Below, piece by piece: positions 1 to 3,813 of a DNA stretch of 5,121 bases. Numbering within the stretch: position 1 is the first letter of the stretch; each line of letters opens with the position of its first letter. The notes beneath the pieces are model-generated. The model saw only the letters and a program-made list of their open reading frames with translations. It searched no databases and was not told the origin of the DNA. The stretch is from the NCBI GenBank assembly GCA_027485535.1, contig JAIXQV010000026.1, positions 1 to 5,121 on the forward strand, read 5' to 3'. Position numbers and translations under genes: made by a program. The stretch comes from Oxalobacteraceae bacterium (GTDB taxonomy: Bacteria; Pseudomonadota; Gammaproteobacteria; Burkholderiales; Burkholderiaceae_D).

Positions 1-1
1 A

Positions 2-2056
2 GGGGTGGTATTCCAGCGCAAGAAAGAATGGGAGGAAGAAACGGGTGAGGCAGGTCAAGGCGGCGATCAGGCACGCCAGGCCGGGAGCAGCGCCAGACAG
101 AAACCCGACCAGCCATCCGAAATGGAAAGCCGTATCTCGAATACGATGCGGCAAAACACAGATCGGCTATCAAAAGAGCTTGCCGGCGATACCGCGCTGG
201 AATCACTTGAGAAAAACGCGTGTACAAAATCCCTTGCTGGAAGCGACGTCTCAAAAGCTGAAGGCAAATCGGACATACGCACGGTGCGCGATGCTGATGC
301 CGACATCAGTTCGAACAAAGCCTTAGGCAAAAATGGTGGGCCGGCAGATCAACGTGCAGTACGCGATACCGACGCTGACATCAATTCGAAAAAATCCTCA
401 GATAAAAAGGATGGAGCAGCAGACAAACGGGCGCTGCGTGATGCAGAAGCTGATAACAGTTCGAATAAAGCCAACGGTAAAAGTGGTGGTCCAGCAGACC
501 AACGTGCAGTACGCGACGCCGATGCCGATAACAGTTCGAATAAAGCCAAAGGTAAAAGCGATGGTCCGGCAGACCAACGCACAGCACGCGATGCCGATGT
601 CGAAAACGGTTCGGGTAAAGCAAAAGGTAAAAGCGATGGTCCGGTAGACCAACGCGCCGCACGCGATGCCGATGCCGATAACGGTTCGAATAAAACCAAA
701 GGTAAGGGCGATGGTCCGGCAGACCAACGCGCAGCACGCGATGCGGATGCCGATAGCGGTTCGGACAAAGCCAAAGGTAAGAGCGATGGTCCGGCAGACC
801 AACGCGCAGTACGCGATGCGGATGCCGATAGCGGTTCGGATACAGCCAGAGGTAAGAGCGATGGTCCTGCAGACCCGCGCGCGCTTCGTGATAAGGAAGG
901 CGCTACTCGTGCCGCCACGGCAGTTGCGGGTGCTGACGGTCCAGGCGAGATTCGCGCTCTCAAAGATACGTCGGGTGGTACGGGTGGTTCGTTCCCACCG
1001 GGTATCTCTGCGGGCTTGGGCCAGCGTCTTCGCGATGCAAAAAAACCTGCTGAACGGCGTGAACTCACGGACGCGGATGGTGTGCCTGCAAACCGACGGT
1101 TGTCGGATGCCCGGCACGCTTTCGACCCGATAGCCAATGAATCAAGCGACGGTCCGATTCAGATTGGCGCTATTGATCAACGGATGGAAGCAACGCGCGA
1201 TCGAACCTTCAAGATTTTTGGCTATGTCGAGGCGATACGGTCTTCAAAATCAATCACATCCGCCAGTAGATTGCCGTTGCTACCCCTACTGCCATTTACG
1301 CATAAGCCAGTACCAGCACTTATCGTCGGTAATACTGCGACACTAGCGGCACCCAATGTTTGGGATGACGGCAGTCGCACACTCTTGGCATCAGACCAAG
1401 GAGGACCCATCATGAGCGAAAGCCAAGGCAAGGCACCCGCGAGTAGCGAGGAAGCAAGCCTGAATAAGAAGTTGCGATATTCAAGTGCGGTGCTTCTTCC
1501 TGCGCTCTTTCTCACCTATGGCATCACGATGGTGGGTGAGTCGGTCACCCAGCACGGTTTCGTTGTAAATGAAAACATTGCAACTGATGCGCGTATCGTG
1601 CATCAGATGGCGAGTGTGCAGCAGACGGTTTATCGTATCGCACCGGAGTCAGTTATTTTGACGGTCGATAAGCTACAGCAAGGCGTCGTTCAGGCGGTTG
1701 GTGCAGTTGGGTCTGCGGGCACGATGGCTGTAGCGTCAACAGGCGCTCCTGCGACTGGATCGACACCGGGTGGCGACGACAAAGAACTGTCAGATCGCGC
1801 CAAGGCCGATAACTTTCTTGAACAACGTAAGCAAGAATTGATGGCGGTCGCGCAAAGCCACCAGGGGGCGAGCGCCGTCGCTGCCGAGCGTCAGCAGTGG
1901 TTCATCTATGCGAAATCAATTGTATTACTTGGTCTTGGGATGGCATTTTGGGGTGTACTGTTCCGATCAATGCGAATGCTCCATGTGTCAACTGCCATCG
2001 GCGTTTTAAGCCTGCTGCTGACTGCCAATGGGTATTGGTTGTTTGTGCAGTTGTGA
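2..2056 (+). CDS. Tandem-repeat, membrane-anchored protein of unknown function (5' end may lie outside the window)
   Basis: The frame is open from the left edge to TGA at 2054-2056. The first possible start is GTG at 5, but no ribosome binding site can be seen, so the true start probably lies upstream. Numbering from that GTG gives 683 residues. Residues 1-86 are polar. Residues 87-336 are ten 25-residue units rich in Asp, Lys, Arg, Ser and Gly, and decayed copies of the unit's R-x-x-D core continue to about residue 395. Residues 420-455 are Pro/Leu-rich. Three predicted membrane helices follow at about 493-511, 632-653 and 663-683, with about 120 residues between the first two. Basic residues (KKLR before helix 1; RSMR between helices 2 and 3) predict that the N-terminus and the repeat domain are cytoplasmic and the segment between helices 1 and 2 is periplasmic. 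I do not recognise the family. A scaffold-like, disordered domain tethered to the inner membrane is inference. An internal start at 1412 may split expression. Confidence 0.75.
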   Translation, partial: GVVFQRKKEWEEETGEAGQGGDQARQAGSSARQKPDQPSEMESRISNTMRQNTDRLSKELAGDTALESLEKNACTKSLAGSDVSKAEGKSDIRTVRDADADISSNKALGKNGGPADQRAVRDTDADINSKKSSDKKDGAADKRALRDAEADNSSNKANGKSGGPADQRAVRDADADNSSNKAKGKSDGPADQRTARDADVENGSGKAKGKSDGPVDQRAARDADADNGSNKTKGKGDGPADQRAARDADADSGSDKAKGKSDGPADQRAVRDADADSGSDTARGKSDGPADPRALRDKEGATRAATAVAGADGPGEIRALKDTSGGTGGSFPPGISAGLGQRLRDAKKPAERRELTDADGVPANRRLSDARHAFDPIANESSDGPIQIGAIDQRMEATRDRTFKIFGYVEAIRSSKSITSASRLPLLPLLPFTHKPVPALIVGNTATLAAPNVWDDGSRTLLASDQGGPIMSESQGKAPASSEEASLNKKLRYSSAVLLPALFLTYGITMVGESVTQHGFVVNENIATDARIVHQMASVQQTVYRIAPESVILTVDKLQQGVVQAVGAVGSAGTMAVASTGAPATGSTPGGDDKELSDRAKADNFLEQRKQELMAVAQSHQGASAVAAERQQWFIYAKSIVLLGLGMAFWGVLFRSMRMLHVSTAIGVLSLLLTANGYWLFVQL
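263..1012 (+). repeat. 75-bp in-frame tandem repeat, ten units
   Basis: Units begin at 263, 338, 413, 488, 563, 638, 713, 788, 863 and 938, with exact 75-bp spacing, so each encodes 25 residues. The typical unit reads GPADQR, then A-V/A-RDADAD, then N/S-G/S-S, then KAKGKSD. Central units are the most alike: the units at 713 and 788 differ by about 4 of 75 bases on hand comparison. The first unit and the last two are degenerate, the usual pattern for arrays that turn over by slippage or unequal exchange in the middle. Because 75 is a multiple of three and the units lack stops in most frames, long spurious reading frames appear on both strands here. Confidence 0.95.
1398..1414 (+). promoter_or_regulatory. 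Strong internal Shine-Dalgarno and in-frame ATG
   Basis: AAGGAGG at 1398-1404 is followed, after 7 bases, by ATG at 1412-1414. The ATG lies in the same frame as the surrounding long reading frame (codon 470 counted from GTG at 5). The match to the 16S anti-Shine-Dalgarno and the spacing are close to ideal, and better than at any other start in the window except that of the small gene at 3386. Confidence 0.75.
1412..2056 (+). CDS. Possible separate product from the internal start: 214-residue three-helix membrane protein
   Basis: This is the C-terminal part of the long repeat protein, listed separately because its own ribosome binding site (AAGGAGG, 7-base spacing) could drive independent translation. 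The product would begin MSESQGKAP with a short polar cytoplasmic tail. Helix 1 follows at residues 24-42, then a periplasmic segment of about 120 residues that includes a Gly/Ala/Thr-rich linker and a charged helix-prone stretch (DKELSDRAKADNFLEQRKQE). Helices 2 and 3 lie at about 163-184 and 194-214. Basic residues flank the cytoplasmic sides. No family is recognised. The upstream frame has no stop, so translation from further upstream would give the fused long form. Whether one or both forms are made cannot be told from sequence. No convincing promoter was seen just upstream. Confidence 0.45.
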   Translation: MSESQGKAPASSEEASLNKKLRYSSAVLLPALFLTYGITMVGESVTQHGFVVNENIATDARIVHQMASVQQTVYRIAPESVILTVDKLQQGVVQAVGAVGSAGTMAVASTGAPATGSTPGGDDKELSDRAKADNFLEQRKQELMAVAQSHQGASAVAAERQQWFIYAKSIVLLGLGMAFWGVLFRSMRMLHVSTAIGVLSLLLTANGYWLFVQL

Positions 2057-2095
2057 TGTTAATTCGAGAGCAACCTGATTCATCAGATTCATATA

Positions 2096-2986
2096 TTAGA
2101 AAACAGTCGACCATCGCAGCATGATCTCGCCAGTATTGCGCAAGCCATTTTCTATCCGCACATCTTTGGCGTAACGCAGCTGGATCTGACTTTTATCTGA
2201 GCTGAAAACGAGAGCGCCCAGCGCTAAACGGGTATTGTCAGGTGCGCCGGTCAATGCAATACCATTTCGCTGTGTCGCTCCGCCGCGATTAAGCTGAGCG
2301 GTACCATACCAATGGATAGACTGAGTGGCTTTATAGCGCAGGGTTCCACTCATCGCATACGCCGTATCTTGGCTAAGGCGGCTATTGCCCAAGTATTCTT
2401 TGTTATCACCAAAAAATGCGACCTCCGGTACAAGATCGAGTACCCAGCTTGAACCCAGTGCTTGCATCCACCCCAGAGAGAGCACGGTCTTCATTCGGTT
2501 TTCACCGATGTTGATGGCTCGCGTGGGCGTATAGGCGCCGGTAGGGAGCGACAGGATCATTGTCGCCATCACATATTCACGGTTGACGTGATCACTGTGA
2601 AACCAGAATGCGGTACCCAAGCGAAGATCACCAAGGCCCGATGCACTACCGCCTAGCATGGGTGCCGATGCTGCGGTGGCTGTCGTTTCGCTAGCGGTGA
2701 GCAGGATTAATGGCGCGATGGTGTATTTGCCTTCCTCGCCTATCGAGAAATGCCTGTTTGCACGAAGCAGGGTCAGGTTGGCTGAGCCTTCAACGCTGGG
2801 TGTTTGAATGCCGTTTTTCCAGCGTCCGTCGTAGGATTGTTGGGCGGCATATACGGTGACATTGGTCGTTCCGTTTGGCAGAGAAATGAAGTCCGTGGGT
2901 TGCTGGTCATTTTGCGCGGCGAGCGCCGGTGCAGCGGCGGTGACGAGCAGTAATGCGCTCAAATGGCGATGAGTACGTGTTGGCAT
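2096..2986 (-). CDS. Outer-membrane beta-barrel protein, MetA-pathway phenol-degradation (transporter-like) family
   Basis: The 296-residue product starts at ATG 2986 and has a clear signal peptide: basic MPTRTHRH, hydrophobic LSALLLVTAAAP, and an ALA-AQ cleavage site after about residue 23. The mature part alternates polar and hydrophobic residues as in barrel strands and ends in Phe (WSTVF), the usual outer-membrane insertion signal. The block SGLGDLRLGTAFWF, then LSLPTGAY, then IGENR and WVLDLVPEVAFF matches the signature order I know for the 'putative MetA-pathway of phenol degradation' family. The length is typical. Despite the family name, most members have no proven substrate. They are thought to be passive outer-membrane channels or pathway-associated porins, and no catabolic genes sit nearby to suggest one. 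The gene is convergent with the repeat protein, with 39 bp between stops and no strong terminator there. Confidence 0.85.
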   Translation of the reverse strand: MPTRTHRHLSALLLVTAAAPALAAQNDQQPTDFISLPNGTTNVTVYAAQQSYDGRWKNGIQTPSVEGSANLTLLRANRHFSIGEEGKYTIAPLILLTASETTATAASAPMLGGSASGLGDLRLGTAFWFHSDHVNREYVMATMILSLPTGAYTPTRAINIGENRMKTVLSLGWMQALGSSWVLDLVPEVAFFGDNKEYLGNSRLSQDTAYAMSGTLRYKATQSIHWYGTAQLNRGGATQRNGIALTGAPDNTRLALGALVFSSDKSQIQLRYAKDVRIENGLRNTGEIMLRWSTVF

Positions 2987-2994
2987 GGTGTTGA

Positions 2995-3000
2995 CTCTCC
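2995..3000 (-). promoter_or_regulatory. Ribosome binding site of the outer-membrane protein gene
   Basis: On the minus strand GGAGAG lies 8 bases before the ATG at 2986-2984. This supports the chosen start, which also gives a complete signal peptide. Confidence 0.65.
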
Positions 3001-3232
3001 GCTGATGAGTGACGCTAAGTGTTGCTTTTAATGCAAATAAATCGGCAATGAAATCATGGGGACCATTCTTGCATATCTTTTAATTTTGCGTACGGGAAAC
3101 AGATTTTTCTGAATAAAATTGCCATCTAAATAATATTATGAAGATTTGAACTGGTATCTGCGGGCCGCAATGGCTTGCCAACGGATCGATTAAAACGATA
3201 TTGGGCTTGCGAGCGTGCCAATCTCACCGAGT

Positions 3233-3254
3233 TTCGGGGTGCAGTTGCCCCGAA
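3233..3254. repeat. Inverted repeat TTCGGGG-N8-CCCCGAA
   Basis: A perfect 7-bp inverted repeat with an 8-base spacer lies 132 bp before the small gene. It has no T-tract on either side, so it is not an intrinsic terminator. It could be a protein binding site or, if transcribed, a small hairpin. Nothing in the sequence decides between these. Confidence 0.5.
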
Positions 3255-3290
3255 GTCGCTTTACGCCCGCCATATCGCAGGTTTTGATGC

Positions 3291-3310
3291 AGTGTCGAGA
3301 TCTCGACGCT
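3291..3310. promoter_or_regulatory. Palindromic operator-like site upstream of the small gene
   Basis: The core GTCGAGATCTCGAC (3294-3307) is a perfect 14-bp palindrome. Allowing one mismatched pair (3293/3308), the symmetry extends to 20 bp, AG at 3291 to CT at 3310. It is centred near 3300, about 20 bp before the TATAAA at 3321, so it covers the place where a -35 box would be. A dimeric helix-turn-helix regulator would suit such a site. Repressor or activator cannot be told, and no regulator gene is present in the window. Confidence 0.5.
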
Positions 3311-3320
3311 TTAATTGGCA

Positions 3321-3326
3321 TATAAA
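3321..3326 (+). promoter_or_regulatory. Candidate -10 box of the small gene
   Basis: TATAAA matches the sigma-70 -10 consensus at 5 of 6 bases and would place the transcript start near 3333, giving a leader of about 53 bases. At 16-18 bp spacing there is no recognisable -35 hexamer; that position is taken by the palindrome at 3291-3310. This fits a promoter that depends on, or is blocked by, a bound regulator. That reading is inference. Confidence 0.4.
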
Positions 3327-3368
3327 TTGCTCGCTTTTCTCGCATTCGGAATCGATCCGAGGCCATTC

Positions 3369-3378
3369 AGGAGAGGAG
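3369..3378 (+). promoter_or_regulatory. Strong ribosome binding site of the small gene
   Basis: AGGAGAGGAG contains two overlapping Shine-Dalgarno cores. The nearer one, GGAG (3375-3378), ends 7 bases before ATG 3386. It fixes the start of the 67-residue gene and is a main reason for calling it real. Confidence 0.8.
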
Positions 3379-3385
3379 CTGCCTT

Positions 3386-3589
3386 ATGTACGATCAAGCA
3401 AGAATGATTATTGAAACTACTGCCAAAGCCATGGCTGCCGCTGCTGCCCCGGTATCTAACCAAGGTCGTGGTGCGACGGACAACGTCCAGTCCATCTGGC
3501 GCCGTCACGGCTGGATACCCCCCACCGAACAAGGTAAAGATTTTCGCGCCACGCTGCGCAACACGTCTGACCGAGTAGCAGTGTACTGA
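3386..3589 (+). CDS. Small protein of unknown function (67 residues), monocistronic
   Basis: The start ATG has a strong purine-rich ribosome binding site, and the stop TGA (3587-3589) is followed after 39 bases by an intrinsic terminator. Gene, leader and terminator therefore look like one complete small transcription unit. Residues 1-21 form an Ala-rich helix-prone segment (IIETTAKAMAAAAA). This is too polar for a confident membrane helix and has no signal-peptide cleavage pattern. A Gly/Asn-rich turn follows, then a basic-aromatic core SIWRRHGWIPPTEQGKDF (residues 36-53) and a polar tail ending AVY. I do not recognise the family. It is not clearly DUF1127, although it shares that family's small size and a tryptophan followed by arginines. 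Function is unknown; a small stress or regulatory protein is only a guess from the 3'UTR that follows. Confidence 0.75.
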   Translation: MYDQARMIIETTAKAMAAAAAPVSNQGRGATDNVQSIWRRHGWIPPTEQGKDFRATLRNTSDRVAVY

Positions 3590-3592
3590 TTG

Positions 3593-3658
3593 TCTCCTCC
3601 CTGTTCTTCGGAAACGGAGATTCGGGTTTTGCCCGCGCTATGCGCGGGCAATTTTTTT
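3593..3658 (+). ncRNA. Candidate 3'UTR-derived small RNA with CUCCUCCC motif
   Basis: Just after the small gene's stop lies TCTCCTCCC (3593-3601). This contains CUCCUCCC, a perfect anti-Shine-Dalgarno stretch. It leads into TTC-TTCG-GAA (3604-3613), a hairpin with the very stable C(UUCG)G tetraloop, whose lower stem can pair CTCC/TCC with GGAGA (3616-3620). The terminator hairpin follows and ends in seven T's at 3658. A processed RNA of about 65 nt would thus have one regulatory hairpin plus a terminator. Known parallel: the CcsR RNAs of Rhodobacter carry a CCUCCUCCC motif and lie behind a small-protein gene. Here the first base of that motif differs and the protein is not obviously the same. 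Whether a stable RNA exists is inference. Confidence 0.35.
3629..3658 (+). terminator. Intrinsic terminator of the small gene
   Basis: A perfect 10-bp stem, TTGCCCGCGC (3629-3638) with GCGCGGGCAA (3642-3651), closes a 3-base loop. Seven T's (3652-3658) follow at once. There is no T-tract on the other strand, so it acts in the plus direction only and separates the small gene from the F-box-like gene downstream. Confidence 0.95.
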
Positions 3659-3813
3659 CCGGTTGAGTGATGGGTCTGCCAGAAGACAGCCGCGGCAGAG
3701 GATAAATCAATAGAACTTCGCGTTTCAGGTAGTTACTGACGGCAGATTCCCGGCCACTGCAACATTCGCTGGCCATTTCATTTCTGCTCGCCACCAACCT
3801 GAAAGTTCGCAAC
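3659..3813. other. Upstream region of the F-box-like gene
   Basis: These 155 bp must hold the promoter of the next gene, since a strong terminator stands just before them. There is an inverted repeat TCTGCC (3675-3680) / GGCAGA (3694-3699), with a third copy GGCAGA at 3741-3746. GATAAA at 3701-3706 is a poor -10 candidate with no -35 partner. TTCGC occurs three times (3717, 3765, 3806), but not at the 20-21-bp spacing of PIP or hrp-II boxes. No promoter can be assigned. Confidence 0.5.

Larger units (their letters stand above)
2987..3385. other. Divergent intergenic region, AT-rich, with several inverted repeats
   Basis: These 399 bp separate the minus-strand barrel gene from the plus-strand small gene and must hold promoters for both. 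About 3015-3150 is clearly AT-rich. I found no convincing -35/-10 pair for the barrel gene; the best minus-strand hexamers there match consensus poorly. Inverted repeats seen are ATAATATTAT (3130-3139), TGCGG-G-CCGCA (3159-3169), ATCG-N7-CGAT (3185-3199), TTCGGGG-N8-CCCCGAA (3233-3254), a palindrome at 3291-3310 and TCGGA-N5-TCCGA (3346-3360). A reading frame beginning with TTG at 3175 covers part of the region. It has no ribosome binding site and overlaps the real small gene, so I do not call it. Confidence 0.7.

Noticed and set aside
349..1137. Long minus-strand open frame (262 codons) and several other long frames opposite or shifted against the repeat array
   Set aside because: They arise because a 75-bp repeat without stops keeps the other frames open. 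Their products are Ser/Pro/Leu/Arg-rich mirror images of the repeat, and they have no ribosome binding site.
2057..2095. CTGAT-TC-ATCAG between the convergent genes as a bidirectional terminator
   Set aside because: The stem is only 5 bp with a 2-base loop and no GC-rich core or clean T-tract. It is too weak to call.
3175..3414. Plus-strand 79-codon frame starting with TTG
   Set aside because: It has no Shine-Dalgarno, overlaps the better supported small gene in another frame, and runs through the inverted repeats and the candidate promoter.
3623..3635. CGGG-N5-CCCG as an antiterminator competing with the terminator stem
   Set aside because: A 4-bp stem cannot plausibly compete with the perfect 10-bp terminator stem, and it lies after the coding sequence where attenuation makes little sense.
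3717..3810. Three TTCGC boxes upstream of the F-box-like gene, considered as a PIP or hrp-II box
   Set aside because: Their start-to-start spacings are 48 and 41 bp, not the 20-21 bp those boxes need. At the right spacing only non-matching bases occur.
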